From Adiantum capillus-veneris (Eukaryota > Streptophyta > Polypodiopsida > Polypodiales > Pteridaceae): a DNA stretch of 64,000 nt. Within the stretch, counting starts at the first letter, position 1; each line of letters opens with the position of its first letter. The stretch spans positions 44,030,537 through 44,094,536 of the forward strand of contig CM043966.1 of the NCBI GenBank assembly GCA_014529385.2. Direction: 5' to 3'. A program made the position numbers and the translations under genes. Under the pieces are notes generated by a model. That model was not told the origin of the DNA. It worked only from the letters and a program-made list of their open reading frames with translations, and searched no databases. Below are positions 10,581 through 23,331 of this stretch, piece by piece.

Positions 10581-12894
10581 CCAGGGCCAGAAAGCTCTGT
10601 TTTGTTTTTAGTAGATGTGAAGCAAGGGCCTCTCTCCAGATGCTATCATGTACGCATGCATGAAGCCATGTAGCTCTACGCAAGAAGCTTGTATGGGCAC
10701 AAAAATTCACAATTATATTGTTAGTCAGAGGCTGTTGAATGCATATGCTTGCACCTTGAAGGCCATTGACCTTTTGCAACGTCATTGACATGGGTGAGAG
10801 AATTAATGAGCCCATAGCTGGTCCGATGCTCTTGGGGAAGTGTATCATGCTCTAGGCTGCTTTCAACACATGCAAAGCAAGTGTATCTCTCCAAATTCAA
10901 CATCCTATACTTGCGTCTTGAAGGCTATGCTTTCTTGAAGGCATGTGGCTCTACGCAAGAGCTCAAGGATCTTCCTTTTTTGGAGTGTGAACTCTTGGAA
11001 TGCTCGCATTTGGCCTCTCTCCAGATGCAATCACCCAGGCATGCATCTTGAAGGCATGTGGCTCTACGCAAGGAAAGTCATGCTTGCGACTGTCTTGGTG
11101 AATATGTATGCCAAATGTGGTGTGCTTGAGAGAGCACAAAAAGTGCTTAAGGAGCTTTCTGTCCGGAATGTCGCCTCTTGGAATGTACTGATTGCGGGAT
11201 GTGCACAACAAGAGCAGGGGCAGAAAGCTCTATGTTGTTTTTAGCAGATGCAAAGAAAGTATATCTCTCCAATTTCAATCAAGGCATGTGGCTCTACGCA
11301 AGTGCTCGAGGAGCTTCGTGTCCTAAGTGTGGACTCTTAAAATGCGTTGATTGGATGATTTGCTCCACAAGGGCAGGGCCAGGAAGCTCTATTCTATTTC
11401 TAGCAGATGCGAAGTGAGGGCCTCTCTCCAGATGCAATCATGTACGCATGCATGAAGGCATGTAGCTCTATTGAAGAAGCTGTTATGGGCACAAAAAGCG
11501 CTTGAGCAGCTTTCTTTTCGGAATGTCGCCTCCTGAAATGCATTGATCGCGGGATCTTCCCAACAAGAACATGGCAGTTGAAAGGAGATTCCATGCATGG
11601 GATTGTCTTGGTCGATATGTACGCCAAATCTGGTGTGCTTGAGAGAGCACAAAAGAAGTTTTATGTTCGGATTGTCGCCCCTTGGAATGCACTGATTGCG
11701 GGATGTCTGCAACAAGAGCAGGGCAAGAAATCTCTAGGTTGTTTTTAGCGGATGCAAAGCAAGTATATCTCTCCAAATTTAGTCAAGCCATGTGGCTCTA
11801 CGCAAGTGTTCGAGGAGCTTCATGTCCTGAGTGTGGACTCTTGGAATGCGTTGATTGAATGATTTTCTCCACAAGGACAGGACCAACAAGCTCTATTCTG
11901 TTTTTAGTAGATGCGAAGCGAGGGCCTCTCTCCAGATGCAATCATGTATGCATGCATGAAGGCATGTCCGGATTGTTTGCCTCTTGAAATGCATTGATTA
12001 CGGGATGTACACCACAAGAACATGGCTGTTGAAAGAAGATGCCATGCTTGGGACTGTCTTGGTCGATATCTATGCCAAATGTGGTGTGCTTGAGAGAGCA
12101 CAAAAAGTGCTAGAGCACTTTTTTGTTCAGAATGTCGCCCCTTGGAATGCACTGATTGTGGGATGTGCGCAACAAGAGCAGGGCAAGAAAGCTCTAGGTT
12201 GTGTTCAGCAGATGCAAAGCAAGTATATCTCTCCAAATTCAGTCAAGGCATGTGGCTCTACGCAAGTGTTCGAGGAGCTTCATGTCCTGAGTATGGACTC
12301 TTGGAATGCGCTGATCGAATGATTTGCTCCTCAAGGGTAGGGCCAACAAGCTTTATTCTGTTTTCAGCAGATGCGAAGTAAAGGCCTCTCTCCAGATGCA
12401 ATCATGTATGCATGCATGAAGCCATGTAGCTCTACACAAGCTTGTATTGGCACAAAAATTCACAATTACATTATTAGTCAGAGGTTGTTGAATGCAAAGA
12501 GAGGACCTCACACACAAAACGTGCATGAGGATCTTACTATCTCATTGTTAGGCAGGGTCTCTCCAGATGCAATCACCTACGCCTATGCAGGCATCTCGAA
12601 GGCATGAGAGACAACAGATGCAATCGCAGGCAGGGTCTCTCTCCCAAATGCCGTCTCTTGGAGTGCATTGATTGCGGGATACATGCAACAGGAGCAGGGC
12701 CAGAAAGCTCATGGTTGTTTTCAGCAGATGCAAAGCGGGGGCCTCTCTCCAGACGCAATCACACACGCATGCATCTTGAAGGCATGTGGCTGTACACAAG
12801 ATGTCAATATGGGCTTGAAAGTTCTCTTTAATAGTGTTGTTGCAAAAAATTGTCGTGCTTGGCAATGCCTTGGTCGATATGTATTCCAAATATG
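10581..12894 (+). pseudogene. PPR repeat pseudogene array C
   Basis: This continues array B after the TIR element. The longest readable pieces are at 11984-12322 (VDIYAKCGVLERAQKVLE, then NVAPWNALIVGCAQQEQG) and 12668-12800 (AGYMQQEQGQKAHGCFQQMQ). Units recur near 11127, 11638 and 12088. Stops and frame changes separate the pieces. The array is cut by a solo LTR at 12895. Confidence 0.75.
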
Positions 12895-12978
12895 TGTTAG
12901 GAAATAAGACGTAGCTAAATAGATAATTGAGTAGATTACTTAATGGAGAGAGACAAATTTATATACACGAGATTATAG

Positions 12979-13021
<43 letters not shown>

Positions 13022-13664
13022 CACGATATACGTGGTTCACCCAATGTGGGCTACGTCCACGGGAAAGCAGCCACTCAATGGCTTAAGTACTTCAAAACAA
13101 GAAGTAGTTTACAAAGGGATTATACCCTTAATGGAGCTCCCGCCTTGCTTCACTCTCACCACCTCACACTCACCTTGTTGCATCAACTTCACACTATGAA
13201 ATGTGTGTAGAAATGGCCTCCTTTTATAGGCCAAAAGGGCTGCCCTCTCTTATGAGAGACAGCCATGTGTAGCTGCCCTTGTGCGAATAAGTCCAAATCG
13301 GACCCTCCAATCCGCCCATGTGTGGCGGCCCTTGAGAAGACAAGTCCGCTTTTGAATTCAACCACCGGCCACCGGCCACCGGCCATTGACTTTCGACCAC
13401 CGGCCATCGGCCATTGACTACCGGCCACCGGCCAACCGACCGGTTGTTTTCCGACCACTTTCCGGCCGCCGTCCGGCCATAATATTCCGGCGAAAAAAAA
13501 TATTCCGGCTTTAAAGTTGCCCCTGATTCTTGTCCGTGAAAATTTTGGTTTCCGGTGAGTGATTTTCCTTCACGCACGATGGCTTCTCCTCATAATGGGG
13601 GCCTTACAAATGTGCGCTTTTACCACAAAAAATTACAAGGGTAAATCAGGCTCCATACTTAACA
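12895..13664 (-). mobile_element. Solo LTR, family S copy 1 (TSD ATATG)
   Basis: The segment has TG...CA ends (TGTTAGGAAATAAG at 12895; ACTTAACA at 13664) and a perfect 5-bp target duplication ATATG at 12890-12894 and 13665-13669. It shares structure with 23332-24097, including clustered ggccaccgg motifs (about 13366-13445) and the phrases gcccatgtgtgg and gttgcccctga. A TATAAAAGG box on the minus strand near 13215-13225 sets the orientation. It contains a (GA)n tract at 12982-13017. No internal retroelement domain is attached, hence solo LTR. Confidence 0.8.
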
Positions 13665-13669
13665 ATATG

Positions 13670-15170
13670 GTGCGGGATGTTATCTCTTGGAACATTATGC
13701 CTGTAGGATATGCCCGACATGGGCCGCGCCGGAAGCTGTGGGCTGTTGATATGGGCTTGAAAATTCATGCTCATATTGTTAGTCAAGGGCTGTTGCAAGA
13801 CATTGTCGTGCTTGGAAATGCCTTGGTCGATACGTATACTAAATGTGGTGCACTTTAGATAGCACAAAACGTGCCTGAGGAGCTTCATGTCCGGAATAGC
13901 GTCTCTTTGAGTACATTGATTGCGTGATACGCGCACAACAAGATGTCGATATGGGCTTCAAAATTTGCTCTGCTATTGTTAGTTAAGGGCTATTGCAAAA
14001 AAAACTCGTGCTTGGAAATGCCTTGGTCGATATGTATGGTGAATGTGATGCACTTCAGAAAGCACAAAACGTGCCTGAGGAGCTTCATATCCCTGATGCC
14101 ATCTCTTGGAGTGCATTGATTGCAAGATATGCGCAACAAGAGCATGGACAGGAAGCTCTTAGCAGATCTGAAGTGAGGGCCTCTTTCCAGATGCAATCAC
14201 ATACGCATGCATCTTAAAGGCATATGCCTGTACACAAGATGCCGATGTGGACCTCTCTCCATATGGTATCACCTACGTGTCCACATTGAAGGCATGTGTC
14301 TCTATGCAAGAGGCTAATACGGGCACAAAAAATCTGCTTTTTATTGTTGTTCAGAGGTTGTTGAAATAAGATTTCACGCTTTGCATATTCTTGGTCGATA
14401 AGTATGACACGTGTGTTGCGCTTCAGAAAAGTGACGATTTCTCACCAACCGAAGTCTCTTGGAGTGCTTTTATATCCAGTTATGTCAAGCAAGGGCAGGT
14501 GAGGAAGCTCTGAAATTAATTTCAAAGATGCAATATGACATGGGCATATTCTTCATGACCATTTTTCCCGAAATGTTGTCTGTCGAATGCATTAAATGAT
14601 GGGAATGGCGTCTCTTTCAATGCATTGGTAGCGGGATACGCACCACGGGAGCAAGCGCGGAAAGCTCTAGGCTATTTTCATCTTTCTATCTGCAGTGTGG
14701 ACTCCTTGAATGCACTCATTGTGGGATGTGCGCAACAAGAGCAAGGCCAATGAGCGATACAGAAAAGAAGTTGTGCTTGGCTTTGCATAGACTATGTGTC
14801 CGTCACATATGGTGCTCTTCAGAACGCACGAAAAGCGCCCTAGGAGCTTCTTGTGTGGAATGCCGCCACAAGAACGCATGAAGGGTCTCTATCCAAATGC
14901 AATCAACTATGCCTACACAAGAATATGGAAGGCATGCGGGTCAGCAGATGCAATCACGTACGCAGCCATAGATATTAGAATTCACTATATGATCGCTAGT
15001 CAACGTTTGTTGGGAGTACAGATTCATGCTTGGTGGTGGTTTGATCAATATATATACACAATGTGGTATCCTCACAATAGCACAAAAAAATCTTGAAGGG
15101 TATCCTCCCTGGGGTGTCGTCTCTTGTAGCGGGTTAAGTGCAGCAGATGCTTGATGCAAGGAAGTCCATT
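13670..15170 (+). pseudogene. PPR repeat pseudogene array D
   Basis: Readable pieces include NMVRDVISWNIMPVGYARHG (about 13664-13723), VVLGNALVDTYTKCGAL (about 13807-13857) and LVDMYGECDALQKAQNVPEE (about 14011-14070). After about 14250 the array decays to scattered motifs. Many stops and frame changes. It continues array C beyond the solo LTR. Confidence 0.7.
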
Positions 15171-15348
15171 GGCGATAGACATTCAATCTCGCGGTGAGTA
15201 AGCATTATCATTTTTTTATTTTTGACACTGAGAACGTAGTTAATGAACGTGTTGAAAATTGCACGCTGCCGTGAGAATGGCATGTTCCCTCGTATTATAA
15301 AAATTGGGGAAGATTGTGCAAACTCCCCCATGCAAGGAGACTTGCATG

Positions 15349-15593
15349 TTTTCTTTTTTTTTTGAAACATAGAAATGGAACAACAAAAAATAACATTGAC
15401 ATCTTGTATGATCATGAACATTGAGCTTGACAAAACTCTTTAACACTCCTTGTGGTTCCTCGCGAGGTACCCCTCTGAAGCATTACGATCAGTAACCAAT
15501 TTCTGTGGAGGTACACCACTGAACCACGACGATCGGTATCCCAAACACTCTTAGGTAATACAATCTAACACTCTTTCATGAAATCTCTCTCTC

Positions 15594-15642
<49 letters not shown>

Positions 15643-15705
15643 CGTTTCCAATATTTTGTTCAATCTCAATTCGATGGAACATAGCTAACGACGCACTCTA
15701 GTTTA
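15349..15705. repeat. Dispersed repeat, copy 2, with CT microsatellite
   Basis: Second copy of the repeat at 5258-5900, with the shared phrases in the same order and a CT tract at about 15583-15640 but no GT extension. Confidence 0.6.
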
Positions 15706-16439
15706 AGCGCACATCATAAGGGTATTAATATTAAGGGGTGGTTTCTCTATGTCACTTGCTATTTACTTGGTGAGCCAAAGGCTCTTTTCCCTCTATCTGC
15801 AGGCAGAGGCCACCATGTGGCATGATTAAAAAATAATTATTAAAAAACAAGTAACGAGGGCCACAAACTAGCACCATGAAAAGCTTATTATTTCTTGCGC
15901 TGTCTACAACATCGAAAAAAAAGCAACGCTCGCTCGTATATAAACCAGTGAAAACTTATTGCTTACGTTAATTCGCAGCTTCGCAAAGATTCACACAGGT
16001 TACCAGAGCCAGTTCGCAGAGGTGTGTGTCTTGTCTACAATCTATTTTTAAGCCTTCACTTCCGTATTGTTGCATTGTCTTCTATGGCTCATCAGCATGT
16101 ATGCAACACGTGATGTATTTGACCTTCTCTTTTCAAAAACGCGCTGCTCTCTTTCTGACGACCTTGCCTCTCCACATATGCACCATAGACGAAGGTCTTC
16201 TGTGTCTTCTCTCCTCTCCAATCCCTGATGTCATTGTCCCTTGTTGTTAATGATTCTCACCGAAAGGATGCATCTATGTCAAAATAGTATGTAAAACAGC
16301 AAGGGCAAGTAATTCGGCTTCATGAGATTGCCTTCCCATTGTTGTGATCATCTCTTGACACTCACTACCATAGCTTCAAGAACTCTTAATCCGGGAAAAT
16401 CTCCATTCAATCAAGGTGATACCATTGCCTGACGCTTGA
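15706..16439. other. Intergenic, nothing recognised
   Basis: No coding region or element ends could be supported. A short plus-strand ORF at 16026-16250 has no family features. Confidence 0.5.
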
Positions 16440-17060
16440 TCTTTATCACTGCGTAGAGCTAAGGACTATAGAGGGAAGCTTCTCCTCTCTCACAGCTTTA
16501 AGACAACTGAAGTTGAGAGACTATGGAAATCTAGAGAGCATTCCAGACCTAGAAAACTTATTGAAAGTGGAATGGATTGATACTCGGGGACATTCTTCCT
16601 TGACATGTTTGATTAGAGTAGAGCAGCAAATTACTATGAGCAAGCACCTAGAAGTGATCGAGGAGGAGACTGGGTTCGTCCTGTCCTTCTTGGGACAGAA
16701 TCTTGAGTAAGTGTTATATTGCTAATATTGTTTTCAACAAGCTTAAAATACATCCCTCGACCACATACATGGCAATTAATGCGGGGCTTATCTCATCTAC
16801 AACGCCTCTCACTTGAATTGGCCGCCTACAAGTCTGGAAATGTCATGGATCTAAACGGTTTGCCGCATCTGGAAATCTTGAACTTCACAGGCTTGGAGGG
16901 GGTGTGAAAGCTGACCCTCCCGTTTTCACATAACTTGCGGCATTCTGACAAGATTCTCTTGCTTGGAAGAGATTAGTGGCCTCAGAGCACATCATTTGCA
17001 GCTCAAGAGTATCGTGATAAGAAAGTGTCCCTTGTTGGTGTTGGTAAAGGCTTTTAAAAG
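16440..17060 (+). pseudogene. Leucine-rich-repeat relic (NLR-like)
   Basis: Two plus-strand open pieces read as LRR segments: LRDYGNLESIPDLENLLKVE (about 16510-16570, with a compatible frame upstream) and GLSHLQRLSLELAAYKSGNV followed by NGLPHLEILNFTGLEGV (16719-16907). The spacing of Leu/Ile fits the LRR domain of plant NB-ARC-LRR immune receptors. No P-loop, NB-ARC or TIR/CC domain is seen upstream. Frames change at about 16710 and the sequence ends in stops after 16907. The LRR reading is fairly good; the NLR origin is inference. Confidence 0.45.
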
Positions 17061-17265
17061 TAGGGTAAATTATGAAAAAATATTGGGGGTATTTTCGGAA
17101 TTTCGACAAATTAGAGGGGCATTTTGGTAATTTTTCCTTAAAAATATGAGTGCTCAACCAACTATTATCTTATTGTGCATGGTGAATTGTCATCATCTGT
17201 TTGACCATATGTTTATAAACGAGACTAGTGTTGTTAATTAATATTCTACTGCACAGGTATAAATT

Positions 17266-17586
17266 GTGGATGTAGATGGGATTGAAGTAAACAAGTACAA
17301 AGTTCGCAAGATCTGGGTTTGCAATAGTGATGAGCAGACTAAAAATGGTGTCTTCCTCTATGGGGATGTCGAACTCAACATGCTCATTATCATGCGAACT
17401 TGCATAGGGAAAGCACTAGGCAAACATATTGTTTGGCTGATGCAAGTTTGCAACATGGAGTTTTCTTTCCAAAGTCAGATTCAAGCATCGACGACCGGTC
17501 CCATGAACAGAATCCTGCGATTGGAGAGACTCCTAGACTTCTTGAGAATAGACCCCACGTATGATAGCATACTATTGCATGGCTGA
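17266..17586 (+). CDS. Unrecognised 106-codon ORF
   Basis: An open frame starts MDVDGIEVNKYKVRKIWVCN, directly after a pyrimidine-poor AG (ctgcacag) near 17257. It could be a coding exon of the damaged gene to the left, but I recognise no domain. It may equally be a chance ORF. Confidence 0.2.
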   Translation: MDVDGIEVNKYKVRKIWVCNSDEQTKNGVFLYGDVELNMLIIMRTCIGKALGKHIVWLMQVCNMEFSFQSQIQASTTGPMNRILRLERLLDFLRIDPTYDSILLHG

Positions 17587-20500
17587 CAAGTTGCATAACT
17601 GAGGAGAAGCCCTGTTTGGTCTACAAGGAGAGGGCGCACTACAAATAGGAAACTGGCTACAGCATAAGGTAGGAGAAAGAGTTGACGGCCGAGCAGAGAG
17701 AGACAGTGCAATTTTAACAAGGGAAAATCTATCAAAACGCACCTATAACTCTTTATGTAGCAAACCTTTGACATAGAATATAAAATTAGATATGCTTCTC
17801 TTTAAGCTTAATCAATATGCCACGTCTCTTGTGTTTGTCTTAATACGTGTTTTGTGTCTGGCAGGGAGGACATATATTCACAACACTGGACGTTTCAATT
17901 GCACAAAGCGACTCTATCTCGACAACGCTACAAGGTTCGTTATCTGTATCCAACACCCCATGACTATACGTTTGCTTGGGGCAACACATAAACGCTACGG
18001 GGCAGGGCACAGCTTTTGTTTCTTATAATTTTTGGAGAGACCACAGTGCCAACTTTCCACCATACTTTTGTATGGCACCTCTGCATGACGTGCACTGTAT
18101 ACTTTGCAGTTTCAGTGTGTGACGTTTCATTGCAAGATGATATGTTTAACTATTCACATTGCTTTTTTGTAGCTTCACTCAAACATTGTCCTCCGGCTTG
18201 CACAATTGGATGACATTCATACACAATTATCAGGTCGGTAGTGTAGTTCAATTTTTATACTCTGTTTATGTTTTTTGTATTTATGAGTTTGTCAAAGCTT
18301 CCTTAAGTGTAGTTTAGCCATATGTTTTTCTCATGAGTGCATGCTCAATTTCGATCATCGTATCTATAAATCAAATAGACATGCATTTATTTTCTCACAG
18401 TCTAGCAATTCAAACTATATATTGCAATAAAGGAAAATTGACTACGCTTGATTGAGAATAAGATGGATGTCTCAAAGATGGATCCACGATTTAGAGACTA
18501 AATGGTCGATATTTCTAGGTTGAATGGTGCAATCTACAAACAACTACCAACGTAGGTTAAGTTGTAGCCCTTATGTCGATTCAATTACCCTCTTCAATAG
18601 ACCTTTGTCGTATATGAAGCACTAAGGGACACAACTTGCTTCTTCCCAATGCTCATCAAGTCCCAAGCTCAATTATTATTAGTGCATATCAATTGGTTCT
18701 CTTCATTTTTTTGTGTCACCACAACAAAACCCAAGGCAAAAACAACCACAACAAACTAACCTAGTAACGAGTTGCACTCCAAAATCTATCAGATTATGCA
18801 CAAAAAAGGCCCACCAAGAAAGATTAGTTAAGGGGTGTTTTCTCTATGTCTCTTGCTTTGATTGGCAAATCAATTTTGGGTTGGTTGTCAGCCCTACTAG
18901 TTGTTGGGTTCCCTTAGAAACCACGATGAAACCACGGTCTTCCATCTTGCATTTGTGCGAAAAGCGCGAACACGGAGCTTCAAGCAATTACTAAGAAAAA
19001 ATATGGCAAAAAAAAAACCAATAGAAAATCTTGGGTTAGACCTTTCTATGCACTTGCATCCACCCTTTGTGAACATGATGCCTCAATGTAAACTTAGCCC
19101 TATATATTTTTCTCATATATAACAAGCCAAAAAGTTGTCTTTATCCTGCATAGTGTTCGCAAAACATCAAAGTTTAGTGTATTTCTAAGTGATGTGAATG
19201 ATGAGTGGTATTTCAGAGGGCTGCAAAGGCCGTCGCTCCATTTTGCGATGCTACAATTGATGACAACCCCAAGTGGTATTATAGTCGCTTTGATTTAACG
19301 CAGATGGTCATTGCTGAATTATAGTTGCATTATCATCATCTGCAACTTATCTCATTATTTTGGGCCTTTCAAATAATTGTGCTTTCATTAAACTTTGTTT
19401 AGAGCCATGTATAGCCTAGTGTTAAAATCCCCTGTTGTCGGATCCTCTTGGTGCGTGCCTTGTCGACGGCGCCCTGCCTCCCTCCCATTAGTATTTTGAA
19501 ATGTTGTGCCAAGACAGCAAGCCCATAATGTCCCCCTCTTTTCTGCTAGCGTTTTAAAATGCTCCCGAAAGACCTGCAAACGAAAACCTGCCTCCCTGCG
19601 ACAACGTTTTGAAACGCCGATTGCAGTGCTTGGCAAAAAATCGGTCCTTGTCGTAGTGGATGCCTTCAATGTGCTTGAAAAGCTAAAGCTCTTTAGGGGT
19701 CTAGACGAGGGGACAAGGTTCTCAAGGTTCTTAGCATAAGTGTTGAAGCATCTTTGGAAGATAGAGGAGAATATTTTGGCATGGTTTCAGGAGAAACTTT
19801 GGAGGAACTAAAGTTTTCAGGAGCAATTCATAACGTGGGATTGTGAAGCCCTCTATGCAATGTGTCTAGAGCGGCTTGGTGTAAATCCTACAGCCACCTC
19901 GGAAGTGCTCTATGGTGGCTCGGAAAAGACGGAGATTGGAACTCCAAAGAGGGACTGGAAAGTGATTTTTGACGAGCATCTTGGGAGAAGCAGAGTTTGC
20001 GGAGCCCACTTCATGTGGAGCTCTCTGTGGAGAGGGTGTGGAGCGGCTTGGCAAAGATGAGGAGATTGGAGAATTTTATGGCTTGGTTTGTGAGGCTGTA
20101 TTGGAGTGCGTGAAGGCTTTGCATATTTCCAGATCTTGAAACTTCAACATGGCCCTCCCTTGCTCGAATGCCAATGACATCGACCAAAACCAATCAAAAG
20201 CTATGGATAACGGATCGTCAACCATCCATTTAGCGGCCTATGCATCGACTCAATTTCTCAAGGAACTTGACAATTTGTTTAGCTTGAGATTGCGAAGCTA
20301 AAAGCAAACAGAGGAGTTTTCTAGAGGACAGCGGCAAAGGTCAGTTGGACAGGGATGCCAGAACCAGTACTCAATTAGCTGCCTTGATACCCAGGAGGTA
20401 CGACCATAGTCATGATTGTGATTCGATGCTTTGTTTGGCTCGAGAGTTTGAAGCCAAAGGAAAAAGCAGGAACTCACAGATAGACAAGGAAAAAGGCAAG

Positions 20501-21278
20501 CTGGACAGAGATTACGGTAATAAATTTTTGGCAGAGGAGATCGACATGGCACTCGTGGTAGTAGCCACAGTGGCCTTGACATAAGATTTCTAGTAAAATG
20601 ACCGGTGTCACCACTAGCTTTAGTGAGAGAGAGGCTTGTGAGTGGCAGAGAAGGGCAAGACTACTCCCTATACTTAATTTGGACCCTTGTGTTGGAGTTC
20701 AAGTTAATGGTGTTTGGACCCGTAGGTCGAAGTTCAATGCACATGCATCTGGCACGGAACCAATCAGATGTCTAAAAAACTATGGATGGGCGCGCCAATT
20801 CATTGTTGTTTGTCGGGATATGGACAAGATGTGTTCTATTAGTTCATTATATTGTGGACGTGGTGTGTTCACAATTCACGAATGGGGATTATTGGACGTA
20901 GTATGGTCTTCAGTTCAAAGTTTCTACAAAGGCAACCGATGCTCAAGATGGCAGTAATTTCAGGTACAAAGTTGAGGAAAGCAACATCGAGGTGTATCCA
21001 GTTGGTGGCCACTTTCTGGGGTGTCCATGGTAGCTTCTTCATCGACTTGGTTTTACTATTGATGTCCACTATGAGCTACAAAGAGGGTGTTAAAGTATAG
21101 GCATCTCAAGTGAACTTCCCAATGTGATCCCCTTATTTAGTTTGGCTTTTAGGTATTTATTTTGCTTCTTTGTCAAAGTATTGGGTAGGTAAATTCACTA
21201 GGATTTCTATATAAGCAACCCCTTACCTCCATTGTATACACGTTCAGTTATTCATTGTCAAGGTTGATTGGTTCAGGA

Positions 21279-21280
<2 letters not shown>
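17587..21280. other. 3.7 kb without recognisable genes
   Basis: Only short ORFs with no family signature are present. A TATA-like tctatataagcaacc near 21209 and the 70 bp after it resemble an LTR promoter and leader for the gypsy gag that follows, but no LTR ends could be placed and nothing here matches the putative 3' LTR after 27201. Confidence 0.4.

Positions 21281-21349
<69 letters not shown>
21281..21349. repeat. (CT)n microsatellite
   Basis: An uninterrupted CT run of about 69 bp directly abuts the readable start of the gypsy gag. It may have replaced the true gag start. Confidence 0.9.
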
Positions 21350-21352
<3 letters not shown>

Positions 21353-22760
21353 CTCAACCCCATTGGTCTCTACGATTCCGCATTGTCAACTTTGATAGAA
21401 GGTGCTTCTGATGATTCCCCAATGTTTGTGAACTATCTTGTTACTAGGTTGCAACAAGCTATCGGCAACCCTGCCTTGCAATCCGAAGTTACCCAACAAC
21501 TTCGTGCTTATGGGATTTCCCTACCTCTTCAAGAAGAGAGAGAGCTTAGGAAGCCTCTTGTTGAGACTTCCAAAAGAAGACTCTCTCCAATAAGAGAAGA
21601 AAAGGAATCCAATGAACGAGAAAGAAGTGAATCTCCGAATTCTTCTGAAGATGTGGCTCTACGAAGACGGCAGTCTCGACAATTCCCAAATCCTTCCAAG
21701 AGGAAAAGATCATCATATAGTCCTTCTCCTTGTCACTCCGAAAGGGAAGAGAGAAACAAAGGAAGAAAAAGGCAAGAAAGAGGTCACCCCCTTCTCCTTC
21801 TTCTTCACCTTCCTCCTCTTCCGACAAAAGCAGTTGTTATTCTCCTAGAGAATACAAGAGGAGAGGACATCACAAATCCTACCATGCTTGGAAAAGGTTC
21901 CAAAATCTTAAGAAGTTCAAAGAGGGAGGAAATAGTATCTCTTTTCTCACATATGATGGCACCTTTGGTGCTACTGACAAAGTATTTCCCTTCATCCAGC
22001 AATTCGATGCGGCCTTTGGAGATAGGGCTTCACAGAGTCCTCCAAGCTACACCATGTAGCTGTGCACTTTCAAAAATCTGCTCATCAATGGTGGGCTAGT
22101 CTTTGCGGGAATGGCGAAGCCCCAAGGACATGGAAAACTCTATGAGTTCATAATGAAGCAATTCCTTGCAAGCTATGCCAAGGACAAAGTGCTTATTGAA
22201 TGGAGAAGCTTGAAGCTACTCTCCCACGAGTCTATCCACAAATATATAGACAAGTGTTGGGATTTACATCTCAAAGCTACAGTCTTTCAAAAGATAAACT
22301 TCCTCGAGAAAAAGCAACAATTTTGTGCGGGATTACCTGAAGAAATGGCTGAGTATGTCAACTCACAATGGCGTGGTTCTATCACCGAAGTTATCCACCA
22401 TAGTATGGTTTCTTCTCGCTTTAATTTACAACAAGGGGCTAAAAGGAATGCCAAGCCCATAGAAAACAAAGATCGGAATGATTCGAGAGGGAAGAAAGAT
22501 ACTTAAAGTTATTCCCAAGGCAATTCCAACAACAACAACAACAAGACCAAGGAGAAAGGAGTTTACAAAGGTAAAAACAAGCTCTCTCCTAAAGATCTAG
22601 AGGCTTTTTGTAAAGATCACAAATTCTTTAAGTGTGGAGAGCAAGGACATGGCTATCGTTCTTACCCCCAAAGAGATGCCCGCAATGAGACTTCTAGAGC
22701 TTCCACGATCGAAGCTCCAAAAGAGGATGCTCATTGCAAAGGATCATCCCTTTCATATGC
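21350..22760 (+). pseudogene. Gypsy element 1: gag (frameshifted)
   Basis: The gag frame enters at 21350 (LNPIGLYDSALSTLIEGASD), shifts near 21730-21790 to another frame (ISFLTYDGTFGATDKVFPFI, then QQFDAAFG), shifts again after about 22040, and once more near 22130 into MKQFLASYAKDKVLIEWRSL...QQFCAGLPEEMAEYVNSQ. A TAA at 22504 interrupts it. The zinc knuckle near 22615-22670 reads FFKCGEQGHGYRSYP: two of the four metal ligands are replaced by Phe and Tyr. Gag would form the particle and bind RNA; this copy cannot. It belongs with the pol segments on both sides of the solo LTR. Confidence 0.75.
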
Positions 22761-22770
22761 TTGGGAAAAG

Positions 22771-23331
22771 ATGAGGGAGCATGATTCCTTCATCCTATTT
22801 GATCCTGGCTCTACTCACAACTTCATATCAACGAAGTTGGCCACAAAGCTGGGCATACAAGATTTCGAGATGGGAGATATTGTAACTGGCAATGGGGATT
22901 TCAAGGGACAACAAGTCTCCGTTACTCCCTTGATTGGGAAGTTGAGGCTTCATGTCCAAAGCTATGTCGACAAAGAAGACTTTTTCATCTCTCCTCTCCA
23001 ACATGAGGATGTTATCTTAGGGGCACCATGGTTCAACTGCATGGATGCCAACATGAAGTTCCTTGAAAGGAGAATCTACTTCACCTATAGAGAAAAGAAC
23101 ATGTATATAGATTTTAGTGAGTCCGGTCATATTATACCACTTGTAAATTCACATGCTTTTTATAAGTCAAAGAAAAACTCAGTTTCTTTGTACATGATTT
23201 GTGTCAAAGAGTCTCCAAATGATGCTAATGATTTAAAAAAACAAAGTGGTAGGAATCAAGAAGAATTAGACTTGTCTAATTTTCTAAATGGATTCCAAGA
23301 TGTATCTATGATGACATCCCTATGGAGTTAC
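22771..23331 (+). pseudogene. Gypsy element 1: aspartic protease and linker
   Basis: An open frame carries FDPGSTHNFISTKLATKLG, a retroviral-type aspartic protease site with the usual D-S/T-G changed to D-P-G, followed by the VILGAPWFNCMDANMKF flap/strand region. It runs into FLNGFQDVSMM, the linker before RT, and is cut at 23331 by the solo LTR. The frame resumes at 24103 with PPK. Confidence 0.75.

Noticed and set aside
8740-15170. Functional PPR genes encoded by the longer ORFs
   Set aside because: Each readable piece covers only one or two motifs and is bounded by stops and frameshifts, with no start context or targeting peptide.
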